Source of the DNA: Fusibacter_C sp942493125
GTDB taxonomy: Bacteria; Bacillota; Clostridia; Peptostreptococcales; Acidaminobacteraceae
Length of the DNA: 64,000 bases
Direction: 5' to 3'
Assembly (NCBI GenBank): GCA_942493125.1
Contig: OW818667.1
Span: 1,674,001-1,738,000 of the forward strand
Part shown: positions 44,273 to 52,970 of the stretch, one piece after another
Numbering within the stretch: position 1 is the first letter of the stretch
Layout: each line of letters opens with the position of its first letter
Program-made: the position numbers and the translations under genes
The notes under the pieces: generated by a model
The model's database searches: none
What the model saw: only the letters and a program-made list of their open reading frames with translations
Told to the model about the DNA's origin: nothing

Positions 44273-46056
44273 GTCACAACTGGAATTTAGATGATTTGTA
44301 TTTAGGTTTTACCGATCCAAAATACCTATCTGATTTAAAGTATGGTGAAACGATCAAGTTAAAATACGATCGACTGGTTCAGGATCTTTTTAAAAACCAT
44401 CAAAATGAAATTGCCTCTATTGAGATCTTTCTAACGAACTTGATTGAAGACACCAAACTGATCAGAAAGCTGCAAGCTTTTGGCCACTTGTCTTTTTCAA
44501 CGAACTCAAAATCTCAAGACGCGTTAACTCTAAAAAGCAAAGTGCAGCGCATAGCAAGTGATATGACTGCGTCGTCTGTCGCCTTCAAGCAGTGGCTTAT
44601 CAAAGCCTCTGACCTCGATGTGCTCAGTGAAAAGTCGCCAGTTATTGCTCAACACATCTTCTATTTAAATGAACTCAAAGCATCGACAACGCACATGCTC
44701 TCACCTGAAGAAGAAATTTTGGCTTCAAAGCTGACAAGCACAGGTTCATTGGCTTGGGAAACGCTTCAAAGCAAAGCATCCTCTCAACTTACTGGTGAGG
44801 TGACACTAGCTGGAGAAACTAAGGCCCTACCGATTATGTCCATTAGAAATCTTGCATTCAGTGCTGACTCTGACATTAGAAAGCAAGGGTATTTCGCCGA
44901 ACTCAAAGCCTATGAAAAGCATGCTGAAATCTCGGCTGCTGCACTTAATGGCATAAAAGGTGAAGTGTTGACACTTAGTGCTATGAGGGGATTCGAGTCA
45001 CCACTCCATGAAACCCTTTTTAACGCGAGGATGACACCTGAAATTCTAGATGCCATGCGTACTTCAATGGAAGCGTATCTCCCCGAATTCAGAAGATACC
45101 TTAAGCTCAAATCGAAATTTTTAGGTAACAGCGGCGCACTCCCTTTCTATGATTTATTCGCACCTGTCGCAACAATCGATCGCGATTTCACAATCGATGA
45201 AGCACATGCGTTTATCGTAAAATACTTTGCCAACTTCAGTGAAGATCTTGCCAATTTCGCTGACCATTGCTTTAAAGCAAAGTGGATTGATTTTGAACCA
45301 GCTGAAGGTAAAGTTGGCGGTGCATTTTGTGCCAACATACCGAGTATCAAACAAAGCCGCGTCCTCCTTAATTTCACGGGAAAACTCAAGAACGTCTTGA
45401 CGATTGCACATGAGCTCGGTCACGCATTTCACGGAGATCGCATCATGTCAGAGAGCATACTCAATACGACTTATCCAATGCCTCTTGCTGAGACGGCGTC
45501 AATCTTCTGCGAAACCATCGTAAGAAACGCAGTATTAGACGATGCCGATGACGATTTGAAGCTTGCCATCCTCGAAAACAGTCTTTCAAGCGCGACTCAA
45601 GTCATCGTTGACATCTTATCGAGGTACTACTTCGAAACTGAGATTTTTGAAATCCGCAAAGACCATCCACTATCAGTGGATGAATTCAAAATTAGCATGA
45701 TCAGTGCTCAGAAAAAAGCATATGGTGACGGACTGGACCCTGATGTTTTGCATCCCTATATGTGGCTCAATAAAACCCACTACTATTATGCAACGCGCAA
45801 TTTTTACAACTTCCCTTATGCGTTTGGTCTCCTTTTTGCAACTGGACTCTATTCGAAATACTTGGACAATCCCGATCAATTTGTCCCTGCATACGATGAA
45901 ATGTTGAAAGCGACGGGCAAAAATGATATTCAGACGGTATGTTCACTCATGCAAATAGATCCAACAGGGCAGGATTTCTGGAATGCCTCACTCGATAAAA
46001 TCAAAGAAGACGTTGATGCTTTTGAAGCAATCATCAACAGAAAACTGTCTTTTTAG
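44269..46056 (+). CDS. pepF: Oligoendopeptidase F (M3B), second copy
   Basis: 595 residues, paralogue of the preceding gene and coupled to it by an ATGA overlap. HELGH is at 381-385 and PLAETASIFCE follows. Differences lie mainly in the N-terminal lobe, which lines the substrate channel, so the pair may differ in peptide preference (inference). Both keep all catalytic residues, so neither looks decayed. No signal peptide. The operon ends before a DnaA-box-like array at 46073. Confidence 0.95.
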   Translation: MSHNWNLDDLYLGFTDPKYLSDLKYGETIKLKYDRLVQDLFKNHQNEIASIEIFLTNLIEDTKLIRKLQAFGHLSFSTNSKSQDALTLKSKVQRIASDMTASSVAFKQWLIKASDLDVLSEKSPVIAQHIFYLNELKASTTHMLSPEEEILASKLTSTGSLAWETLQSKASSQLTGEVTLAGETKALPIMSIRNLAFSADSDIRKQGYFAELKAYEKHAEISAAALNGIKGEVLTLSAMRGFESPLHETLFNARMTPEILDAMRTSMEAYLPEFRRYLKLKSKFLGNSGALPFYDLFAPVATIDRDFTIDEAHAFIVKYFANFSEDLANFADHCFKAKWIDFEPAEGKVGGAFCANIPSIKQSRVLLNFTGKLKNVLTIAHELGHAFHGDRIMSESILNTTYPMPLAETASIFCETIVRNAVLDDADDDLKLAILENSLSSATQVIVDILSRYYFETEIFEIRKDHPLSVDEFKISMISAQKKAYGDGLDPDVLHPYMWLNKTHYYYATRNFYNFPYAFGLLFATGLYSKYLDNPDQFVPAYDEMLKATGKNDIQTVCSLMQIDPTGQDFWNASLDKIKEDVDAFEAIINRKLSF

Positions 46057-46072
46057 AAAGGCAAACATGCGT

Positions 46073-46102
46073 TTGCCCACAGTATCCACAATTTTATCCA
46101 CA
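46073..46102 (+). promoter_or_regulatory. Array of three DnaA-box-like 9-mers
   Basis: TTGCCCACA (46073), GTATCCACA (46082) and a perfect TTATCCACA (46094) in one orientation, starts 9 and 12 bp apart. A reverse TTATCCCCA lies at 46151-46159. The spacing and the ATT between boxes two and three are the same as at 60026-60055. Confidence 0.55.
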
Positions 46103-46181
46103 GATTAGCCGATATCCTGTTGAAAGCCTGTGAGTGTTAACTATTAACACTGGGGATAAATAAATAATGATAAAAAAACAG

Positions 46182-46228
46182 AAAAAAACGCCATTATTGT
46201 TTGTGATTAGCAAACAATTTGGCGTTTT
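46182..46228. terminator. Bidirectional terminator before the RocB-like gene end
   Basis: AAAACGCC...GGCGTTTT with inner ATTGTTTG/CAAACAAT; T-runs follow on both strands. Confidence 0.8.
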
Positions 46229-46257
46229 ATTTATGTGATATTAGTTTGTTATTTAAT

Positions 46258-47850
46258 TTAAATCATTTTTGAAACCGTTGCAAATACGGAATCTATCAAT
46301 CTTGGAACCGTATCAATAACATCTTTAATATACACGCGCTCTGTCTTTTGATGTAAGTCTTTTCCCCATGGTCCAATGTGGACAACGTCGACATTAAGAT
46401 CAGAAATGCCTTCAAAATCGAGTTTGTATGCCAAATTGTAGAGTGGCATCTGATTTAATATGGCACGCGGATCATGACTCATCTTTTTAATGTAACTCAT
46501 ATCTGAGATCCCCATAAAATAGTTGTCTCTCGTATAGGTTAATCCAAGTGCTTCGAGTGCAACCTCAAAATCGGACTTGAGTTTTTCTTCATAATAAGAA
46601 GCGCTATCAACCACAGGATAAAAAGGTGGCAACAGACCGATGACAACGACTGGATAAGAGGCGTCCATCAAACGAATCAACTGTCTGATAAGAAGCACCG
46701 TCAATTCCTGTGCTGGCATCATCGGATTGTTCCGTTTAAGTTGATTGAAAAGCGCTTCTACATCTGTCGTATGTTTCATACGATCGACAAGTTCTTCATA
46801 TAGGAGAATTTCAAACTTGAATTCCATGCACTCACGATAGGAAGGCATCGCTTGTTTTCTCAAGTATTCGTTATAAGAATAATTGAATTGATTGATGGCA
46901 TCTTCCATGGACCATTTGCAGAGCTCTTTGAGTTGCTCAAACTTACCTGTGAGATTGCCCTTCAAATACAACCAATTGAAGTATGCGACCGTGAATTCTG
47001 GCGTCGTAACATCATAGGTTTCTTTAACAGAATACATATTTAAGAATGCCGGTGGCGGCGTCATGCGTTTATTGATCGTATCGCCCATTTCAACGTTGAG
47101 CTCAATTGCTTTGACGATCTCCATGGCAATGCTGATGCTGTTGAGACCACTATAGGCGACGCCTGAATGTGTTGGCATCCCTTTTGTTACGATGACTGGC
47201 ATCATCTTGCCTACAGAACCAGTTGATATTCTAAATTCACCTTTATGCGCTCTCTCATGTGGCTCTGTGAGAATTGCGAGCTCAAAATGCAATGAAAACC
47301 TGTCTTTCAGTGATTTGAGCAAGGTGACGGCATGTCGCATACCTGCAGATTGCGTTTCTTCATCCGGTACGGATAAGAAAAGGACATTGATACCAGGTGA
47401 CGCTATTGTCGCTTTCTTTAGTTGGTGCAAGTTGATGGCAAGGCCAGCCTTCATGTCGCAGCTCCCTCGACCAAACAGCCATTCGCCCTCAAATTCTTCC
47501 ACTGGAACACAAGTTTGCGCCGCTTTGAGTTGTGTTAAGAGCGCATCTGGATTGAGGCCGTCCAATTGATCATAAACGGATAAATCAACCGCATCATGGT
47601 GTCCAAACAAGATAACCGTTCTAGGCGCATTGTTATCGTTAAAAGCCCAAATGACTGAACGCCCTAATATATCATCAGGAAGTGACGATGTGCCAAAATG
47701 GCTCGGGTTTTCATTGAAGTAATCTATATTTTTAATGGTGTCGACTATGATCTTTTCAAAGGCTTGTTCATATTCAGTGGCACTATCGCTGCGCGTGCTT
47801 ATGAATTGTTTCAACAAGTTGAATGCTTCGCCATTTTCTTTATTTATCAT
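46258..47850 (-). CDS. M20 family metallopeptidase, RocB-like
   Basis: 530 residues, longer than ordinary M20 peptidases because of an inserted C-terminal region, as in RocB of B. subtilis arginine utilisation. Metal-site motifs are GHHDAVD, GRGSCDMKAG and SVPDEETQSAG, then the dimerisation insert. The substrate of RocB is not firmly known; a peptide or N-acyl amino acid is expected. It lies behind glnA on the same strand, with a hairpin in between, which fits nitrogen metabolism. An AAAGGA site precedes the ATG. Confidence 0.85.
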   Translation of the reverse strand: MINKENGEAFNLLKQFISTRSDSATEYEQAFEKIIVDTIKNIDYFNENPSHFGTSSLPDDILGRSVIWAFNDNNAPRTVILFGHHDAVDLSVYDQLDGLNPDALLTQLKAAQTCVPVEEFEGEWLFGRGSCDMKAGLAINLHQLKKATIASPGINVLFLSVPDEETQSAGMRHAVTLLKSLKDRFSLHFELAILTEPHERAHKGEFRISTGSVGKMMPVIVTKGMPTHSGVAYSGLNSISIAMEIVKAIELNVEMGDTINKRMTPPPAFLNMYSVKETYDVTTPEFTVAYFNWLYLKGNLTGKFEQLKELCKWSMEDAINQFNYSYNEYLRKQAMPSYRECMEFKFEILLYEELVDRMKHTTDVEALFNQLKRNNPMMPAQELTVLLIRQLIRLMDASYPVVVIGLLPPFYPVVDSASYYEEKLKSDFEVALEALGLTYTRDNYFMGISDMSYIKKMSHDPRAILNQMPLYNLAYKLDFEGISDLNVDVVHIGPWGKDLHQKTERVYIKDVIDTVPRLIDSVFATVSKMI

Positions 47851-47947
47851 ATGTTTTCGTCCTTTATATATGCGTCGAGTTATACTGTATTATCTCATTA
47901 ACTCGATTTCATTACAATCCTTATTGACACTTTTATACAAAAAAGCA

Positions 47948-48005
47948 AGTCTCAAAAAAAGGTTCAAAAGCTTTATGAGACTAGAGTCCCACACGCTTTT
48001 GAACC
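47948..48005 (-). terminator. Terminator after glnA with an alternative hairpin
   Basis: On the minus strand GGTTCAAAAGC and GCTTTTGAACC form a stem followed by TTTTTTT. In the loop AGTCTCA can instead pair with TGAGACT beyond the T-run, which would break the terminator. This sits in the leader of the RocB-like gene. Confidence 0.6.
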
Positions 48006-48023
48006 TTGAGTCGCACTAGCGTC

Positions 48024-49451
48024 TTACAAATCGTAGTACATTTTAAACTCTCTTGGAGAAGGCATCAAGCTTTCTGCATTTGCTTCTTTTTTGAGATACT
48101 CAATTTGATCTTTGATGATCGCTTCTGTAAATACGCCACCCTCTAAGAGATAGGCTTGGTCGCTTTCTATGGCAGAAATGACGTCGTGAAGATTTGATGG
48201 GAGGCCACCAATTTGCTTTCTTTCAGCTTCAGAAAGCTTAAAGATATTGATGTCGTAAGGACCATATTTGTTTTCAATCGGATCAATCTTATTTTTGATG
48301 CCGTCAAACATAGCCATCATCAGTGCTGCATAACATAAATAAGGATTGGCTGTCGCATCGGATGGTCGAAACTCGAATCGTTTTTCATTTGGTTGGATTG
48401 CATAACCAGGAATTCTGATAACAGAGCTTCTATTGGCTGTACCAAAGCACACACTCACTGGTGCTTCATAACCTGGAACCAATCGCTTATATGAGTTGGT
48501 GCTCGGATTTGTAAACGCCATGAGTGACGATGCATGCTTGAGGATACCACCCATTGCATACAAGCCTATGGCACTCATATCCGCATAGCCTCCTTTTTCA
48601 TAGAACAAAGGCGTTTCATCGTTGAACAGTTGCATATGAACGTGCATCCCGCTTCCTGCTTCGCCAAATATTGGCTTTGGCATAAAAGTCGCTGTGCGAT
48701 TGAATAAGACTGCAGTATTTTTCACAACATATTTGACTTTCATAGAACGGTCGCCCATGATGATTGGGCTTTCAAAATCGAGCTCGATCTCCTGTTGTCC
48801 AGGACCACCTACTTCTGGATGATGGTATTTGACAGGAACATCTAACGATTCAAGTATTTTTACCATTTCATTTCTCATATCGAAATTGATGTCTTTTGGT
48901 CGGTCCACGTGATAGCCACCATGATGATGGACTAAGTAACCGTTGTTGTTCTCTGGTTTATGGGCATTCCAACCAGCCTGGACGGTATCTATGGCGTAGC
49001 TTGACGCTTGAGGATCAACTCTATAATGACACGTATCAAAAGTATAATATTCAAATTCAGGACCAAGAAGCGCTTTGGTCGCAATGCTTTCTTCTTTCAT
49101 GTACGCTTCAACTTTTTCACATATAAATCTAGGATCGCTTTCAAATCTTATATGTGTTTCTTCCACTTTATAGATGCGTGTCATAAACACAAGGGTTTTC
49201 GCTTCATTAAAAGGATCAATGAAATAGGCATTTAGGTCAGGTTTAAACACCATATCAGATTTTTCAACACTTAAAAAACCGTAACTAGATCCATCAAATC
49301 CAATACCATTCTCAATCGTTTCTGCAGTAAAGCGTCTTGTCGTAATAGTCAGATGATGCCACCTTCCTGCAAGATCAAGCAATTTAAAATCGACGAATTC
49401 AATGCCATTTTGTTTGCAATAGTCAAGTACCTCTAAATGATTGTTAAACAT
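48024..49451 (-). CDS. glnA: Glutamine synthetase type I
   Basis: Forms glutamine from glutamate, ammonia and ATP. 475 residues, the longer GSI form. Motifs: GFDGSSYGFLSVEKSDM, LLGPEFEYY, the ATP-binding FMPKPIFGEAGSGMHVHMQL and the Arg/Glu pair in EKRFEFRPSDATANPY. The adenylylation-site region that reads NLYDLPPEE in GSI-beta enzymes here reads NIFKLSEAE: the modified Tyr is replaced by Phe404, so control by adenylylation is not possible. No GlnR-type operator (TGTNA-N7-TNACA) is visible upstream. AGGAGG precedes the ATG. Confidence 0.95.
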   Translation of the reverse strand: MFNNHLEVLDYCKQNGIEFVDFKLLDLAGRWHHLTITTRRFTAETIENGIGFDGSSYGFLSVEKSDMVFKPDLNAYFIDPFNEAKTLVFMTRIYKVEETHIRFESDPRFICEKVEAYMKEESIATKALLGPEFEYYTFDTCHYRVDPQASSYAIDTVQAGWNAHKPENNNGYLVHHHGGYHVDRPKDINFDMRNEMVKILESLDVPVKYHHPEVGGPGQQEIELDFESPIIMGDRSMKVKYVVKNTAVLFNRTATFMPKPIFGEAGSGMHVHMQLFNDETPLFYEKGGYADMSAIGLYAMGGILKHASSLMAFTNPSTNSYKRLVPGYEAPVSVCFGTANRSSVIRIPGYAIQPNEKRFEFRPSDATANPYLCYAALMMAMFDGIKNKIDPIENKYGPYDINIFKLSEAERKQIGGLPSNLHDVISAIESDQAYLLEGGVFTEAIIKDQIEYLKKEANAESLMPSPREFKMYYDL

Positions 49452-49589
49452 GTGAATGCCTCCTAAGCACTAATAATTATGCTGCATTTTTATCATATCA
49501 AATTTTTTAGTAATTGTGTGAAAATTCCGTCATTTTGTCAGCTTATTTCTGATGAAATAATTAATGAAGATGCGATCATGCTGTAAACA

Positions 49590-49618
49590 TTGAACATTAT
49601 TGACAGGCTTGATATAAT
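49590..49618 (+). promoter_or_regulatory. Promoter of rnhA
   Basis: TTGAAC (49590-49595) and TATAAT (49613-49618), spacer 17 bp. Confidence 0.55.
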
Positions 49619-49634
49619 ACACATGAGGTGTCCA

Positions 49635-50176
49635 ATGAAAAATATAATCATATTCTGCGATGGTGCATGTTCCGGAAACGGCAAAGAATCAAATGTCGGC
49701 GGCTGGGGAGCCGTCCTAAAATATAAAGATCAAGTAAAAGAGATTTGTGGTGGCGCTAGTCAAACGACGAACAACATCATGGAACTCACAGCTGCGATAG
49801 AAGCGTTGAGTCAACTAAAAACGAAAAATATCCCCGTAAACATCTATTCTGATAGCGCCTATGTGGTCAACTGCTTCAACAATGGCTGGTATCACAAGTG
49901 GCGCATCAATGGGTGGATCACATCAAAAAAGAGCCTGTAGAAAACAAAGCTCTTTGGGAAAAACTGATCAATTTGGTGGAATCGTTTGAAAAACTGACTT
50001 TCTTCAAAATCAAAGGCCATCTGGACGCTTCTAAAAAAGCAGACGTCAAAAAATGGCTGACGAAATTCAATTCAGAACACGATGAAAAATTAACTGAAAC
50101 TGAATTTCTAGAACTCATCCAGCTCAATCACCTCGCCGACAAGCTCGCAAACGATGGCATGGCACCATTTAAATAG
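49635..50176 (+). CDS. rnhA: Ribonuclease HI, interrupted by a -1 frameshift
   Basis: Degrades RNA in RNA-DNA hybrids. Frame one (ATG 49635, GAGGTG upstream) gives DGACSGNG (Asp9), IMELTA (Glu50) and YSDSAYVV (Asp73), then a TAG at 49938. The frame -1 to it continues the same protein (KKEPVENKALWEKL... NHLADKLANDG) with the fourth catalytic Asp, ending at 50176. The switch falls on A-AAA-AAG at 49925-49931, in the exact phase of a dnaX-type slippery heptamer; one extra A would also repair it. A full product would have about 180 residues. Real frameshifting, a sequencing indel and a recent mutation are all possible. It overlaps the end of convergent pcp by 8 bp. Confidence 0.85.
49925..49931 (+). 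other. Slippery heptamer A-AAA-AAG in rnhA
   Basis: Phased as tcA AAA AAG in the zero frame. GGGTGG lies about 10 bases upstream, and AAGAGC/GCTCTT (49929-49952) can form a short stem that starts at the heptamer itself, closer than usual for a stimulatory hairpin. Confidence 0.5.
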
Positions 50177-50810
50177 TGGATCCTTCACTTTTAACGATGT
50201 CTATATCTGTAGTGCATGCGGTGAGGATGGCTATTTCAAGCGCTTTGACGATATCACTTAGATTCATAGATGGCATGTTCGGCGTATTGGCAACTTGCTG
50301 AGGCGCATATGGCACATGTATAAAGCCCCCTCTTTTTAGGGGGTATTTTTGTGCAATCATGTCCATAAGTCCATAGAGTACGTGATTGCACACAAATGTA
50401 CCCGCTGTGTTTGAAACAGAAGCAGGAATTCCCAAATCACAAATGGCCTTCGTCATCGCTTTGATGGGAAGATTTGAAAAATACGCAGCGGGTCCAGATG
50501 GATTGATTGGGGCATCTATCGGCGATTGCTGGCAGTTGTCTGCAATTCTTGCATCATCGATGTTTATACCTACGCGTTCGATGCTAATCTGTGGCCTTCC
50601 ACCTGCTTGACCGACGCAGATAATGATGTCCGGTTCCTCTGTTTCTATCAAACGATCGAGTACCCTCAAGGATTCGTGAAAGACTACAGGCAAACATTTC
50701 TTGATGATAGTATGCTCTTGAATTGGTTGATTTAACATCATAACCGCTTCATAGGCGGGATTCATGGTTTCACCACCAAAGGGTTCAAAACCTGTTACGA
50801 GTACGATCAT
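50169..50810 (-). CDS. pcp: Pyrrolidone-carboxylate peptidase
   Basis: Removes N-terminal pyroglutamate from peptides. The Glu-Cys-His triad is visible in ERVGINIDDARIADN, AGTFVCNHVLYG and GFIHVPYAPQQ. 213 residues from ATG 50810, which has GGGGGG upstream; the longer frame adds five doubtful residues. Convergent with rnhA with an 8 bp overlap. Fits with the other peptide-degrading genes nearby. Confidence 0.95.
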   Translation of the reverse strand: MIVLVTGFEPFGGETMNPAYEAVMMLNQPIQEHTIIKKCLPVVFHESLRVLDRLIETEEPDIIICVGQAGGRPQISIERVGINIDDARIADNCQQSPIDAPINPSGPAAYFSNLPIKAMTKAICDLGIPASVSNTAGTFVCNHVLYGLMDMIAQKYPLKRGGFIHVPYAPQQVANTPNMPSMNLSDIVKALEIAILTACTTDIDIVKSEGSTI

Positions 50811-50884
50811 ATTCTTACCCCCCAAATATAACTTTAATTACTATAAAATTTATTGATGTTATTGCTTCACTCATAATCATACTA

Positions 50885-50926
50885 TTAAAAAAGGCTGGTC
50901 GCAAAATAAATTGCAGCCAGCCTTTA
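50885..50926 (-). terminator. Terminator of the oxidative stress operon
   Basis: AAAGGCTGGCTGC and GCGACCAGCCTTT on the minus strand, followed by TTT. It ends the rubredoxin-perR-dfx-ftn-rbr transcript. Confidence 0.75.
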
Positions 50927-50944
50927 ATTATATACTTTCCAGGA

Positions 50945-51520
50945 TTAATAATTTGTTTCTTTAAGTTCGAAGTGCTCTTTAGGGTGAAGGCAAGTTGGGC
51001 ACATTTCTGGCGCATCTGTTCCCTCGTGTACATAACCGCACTTGTTGCATTTCCATCTAACGACTTCGTCTTTTTTGAATACTTTGCCGTTTTCGATATT
51101 TTCTGCAAGTTTGTTATAACGGTTTTCATGCTCGATTTCAGCTTTTGCGATGAACTCGAAACAAGCAGCGACTTTTGGAAAGCCCTCTTCTCTTGCGATT
51201 CTACCAAATTCAGGATAAAGCGTTGTCCACTCTTCATTTTCGCCCATAGCTGCAGCTTTTAAATTTTCAAGCGTTGTTCCAACTTTACCAGCAGGATATG
51301 TCGCTGTGATTTCAAGGTCTCCGCCTTCTAAAAAGCTGAAGAATCTGCCTGCATGTACGCGTTCGTTGTCTGCAGTTTCCATAAAGAAATCGGCGATTTG
51401 TCTGTAACCGTCTTTTTCTGCTTGCTTAGCAAACATTTGATATCTATTTCTCGCTTGGGATTCACCTGCAAATGCCTTAAGTAAATTTTTCTCTGTTTGT
51501 GTGCCTTTGATGCTCGCCAT
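50945..51520 (-). CDS. rbr: Rubrerythrin
   Basis: Peroxidase that reduces H2O2 with electrons from rubredoxin. Residues 1-145 form the diiron four-helix bundle (FAGESQARNRY, ETADNERVHAGRF, KAEIEHENRY); the C-terminus is a rubredoxin-like domain with CNKCGYVHEG and CPTCLHPKEHF. 191 residues, normal. Last gene of the operon, 59 bp behind ferritin. AGGTATTTAG-type weak site before the ATG. Confidence 0.97.
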   Translation of the reverse strand: MASIKGTQTEKNLLKAFAGESQARNRYQMFAKQAEKDGYRQIADFFMETADNERVHAGRFFSFLEGGDLEITATYPAGKVGTTLENLKAAAMGENEEWTTLYPEFGRIAREEGFPKVAACFEFIAKAEIEHENRYNKLAENIENGKVFKKDEVVRWKCNKCGYVHEGTDAPEMCPTCLHPKEHFELKETNY

Positions 51521-51579
51521 CTTCTAAATACCTCCACTTTATCTATTTTCAATATTGTATTGTTCAATTTTTCTAAGGT

Positions 51580-52086
51580 TTAAATCACAGGTGGTACAAA
51601 GACTCTAGTCGCAAATTCGCGATCGAGCATGAGCATACCGTGACCTTCGCCGCCGATTAATTTGAGTTCGTTGATAATTTTTTCTGCATTGCCTTCTTCT
51701 TCCACTTGTTCGTCGATAAACCAGATCATCAGATTTCTCGTTGGACGGTCTTTTTCGACTTCAGCGACTTCAGCAATATTGTTAAGTAATGCAGTGACGT
51801 GCTTTTCATGTTCAAGCGTATGTTCAAACACTTCTAGTGGGCTCTTCCATTCGAATTGTGGTTTTTCAATCGCATCTAATTTGACACGGCCACCACGGCT
51901 AACAAGATAGTTTAAAAATCGCATACCATGGAACTGTTCTTCTTCGAATTGAACGCGCATCCAGTTTGAAAAACCTGGCATGTTGATACTGTCAAAATAT
52001 GCAGACATTGATAAATACAGATAAGCTGAATATAGTTCTGCATTAATTTGCTTATTGATAACGTCTTCTAATCTCGTATTAATCAT
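51580..52086 (-). CDS. ftnA: Ferritin
   Basis: Iron-storage protein of 168 residues that oxidises Fe(II) and stores it as mineral, limiting Fenton chemistry. Ferroxidase-centre residues are in NAELYSAYLYL, QFEEEQFHGMRF and the Glu in DEQVEEEGNA. No haem-binding Met of bacterioferritin is evident. Belongs to the PerR operon between dfx and rbr with gaps of about 56-59 bp. Confidence 0.96.
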   Translation of the reverse strand: MINTRLEDVINKQINAELYSAYLYLSMSAYFDSINMPGFSNWMRVQFEEEQFHGMRFLNYLVSRGGRVKLDAIEKPQFEWKSPLEVFEHTLEHEKHVTALLNNIAEVAEVEKDRPTRNLMIWFIDEQVEEEGNAEKIINELKLIGGEGHGMLMLDREFATRVFVPPVI

Positions 52087-52142
52087 AAAAGTCTCCTTAA
52101 AATAGAGTTTAGAATGACTTGCATTCTAAACTCCAAAATGGT

Positions 52143-52523
52143 TTATAGTTCGTTTTTCCACAAACCGTGTAAATTACAATATTCTCTAGCTTTTATCGCC
52201 TTCTCGTCTGTTTTGAAAATAGCGACTGGCTCATCACCAGGATTTAAGAATGTAATAAGTGTTTCAGATTCAGTGATAAGCTCTATCCATTCAATGTAAT
52301 GTTCTGCTGTCATTGGATGAAGTGTAGAGCCGACAGTCACTTTGTAACCGCCTTGGATAGGCTCGATAACAGGCACATGTTTTTCAGTCGTTTGATCCGC
52401 TGATTTTTCTTCAAGCAAAATCATATCTTTACCACAGCACACTAAAGTACCGCTTCCAACATGTGTAAGTTCAACGATATTGCCACATTCTTCGCATTTG
52501 TAAACGTCTAATCTCTTTGCCAT
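52143..52523 (-). CDS. dfx: Desulfoferrodoxin (2Fe superoxide reductase)
   Basis: Reduces superoxide to peroxide with electrons from rubredoxin. The N-terminal desulforedoxin centre has CEECG and GTLVCCGKDM (centre I), and the catalytic iron site uses HPMTAEHYIEWIEL and CNLHGLW (His4Cys centre II). 126 residues from ATG 52523 with AGGAGG upstream; the longer frame overlaps perR and is spurious. It lies 10 bp behind perR. Product peroxide would go to rubrerythrin. Confidence 0.97.
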   Translation of the reverse strand: MAKRLDVYKCEECGNIVELTHVGSGTLVCCGKDMILLEEKSADQTTEKHVPVIEPIQGGYKVTVGSTLHPMTAEHYIEWIELITESETLITFLNPGDEPVAIFKTDEKAIKAREYCNLHGLWKNEL

Positions 52524-52533
52524 GTCATACCTC

Positions 52534-52941
52534 CTAAGTAATTTCTCTACAAGTTTTGCAGATGCCATATAAGAACATCTGCTGTTCCAAAATCTCAAAA
52601 TCGTCCAACTCATCGCCTAGTGCACCTTCAAAATTGACTTTAAAATCATAAATTTGATGGCAATGCTCGCACTTGAAATGACCGTGAAGGTCCATTTGAG
52701 CATCGAAATGCACTTCGTTGTCATCGATGGTGATTGCCATGGCAATTCCTTTATCGATAAAAATTTTGAGGGTATTGTAAACTGTTGTTTTGGAAAGTGT
52801 AGGGATTTGACCATTAAGGGCATTGTAGATGCTTTCCACCGTTGGATGTTCTCTATTGTTCATGAGAAACTCATAGATTTTAATCCTCTGATAAGATGGT
52901 TTAATCCCATTGGTTTTTAATAATTCACCTACATCGTTCAT
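52534..52941 (-). CDS. perR: Fur family peroxide regulator PerR
   Basis: 135 residues: winged helix (SYQRIKIYEFL, SKTTVYNTLKIF) and a metal-binding dimer domain with CEHC and CKTC zinc pairs. The regulatory metal ligands match PerR: His in NREHPTVE, HFDAQMDLHGH and Asp in IYDF, where Fur has Glu. Metal-catalysed His oxidation by H2O2 releases PerR from DNA. A PerR box (53190-53204) overlaps the start of its own operon, giving autoregulation. It follows rubredoxin by 29 bp. Confidence 0.92.
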   Translation of the reverse strand: MNDVGELLKTNGIKPSYQRIKIYEFLMNNREHPTVESIYNALNGQIPTLSKTTVYNTLKIFIDKGIAMAITIDDNEVHFDAQMDLHGHFKCEHCHQIYDFKVNFEGALGDELDDFEILEQQMFLYGICKTCREIT

Positions 52942-52970
52942 TGGCTTTCCCTAACTTTCTCTAAGAATTC

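Noticed and set aside
46134..46150. GTGTTAACTATTAACAC as a Rex operator
   Set aside because: The half sites TGTTAA and TTAACA are only 3 bp apart; Rex needs 4, and no promoter of a Rex-type gene adjoins. It may be just a small palindrome.
49898..50176. Separate 92-residue gene behind the first rnhA frame
   Set aside because: It is the C-terminal half of RNase HI in the -1 frame; its nominal start lies within rnhA and has no ribosome site.
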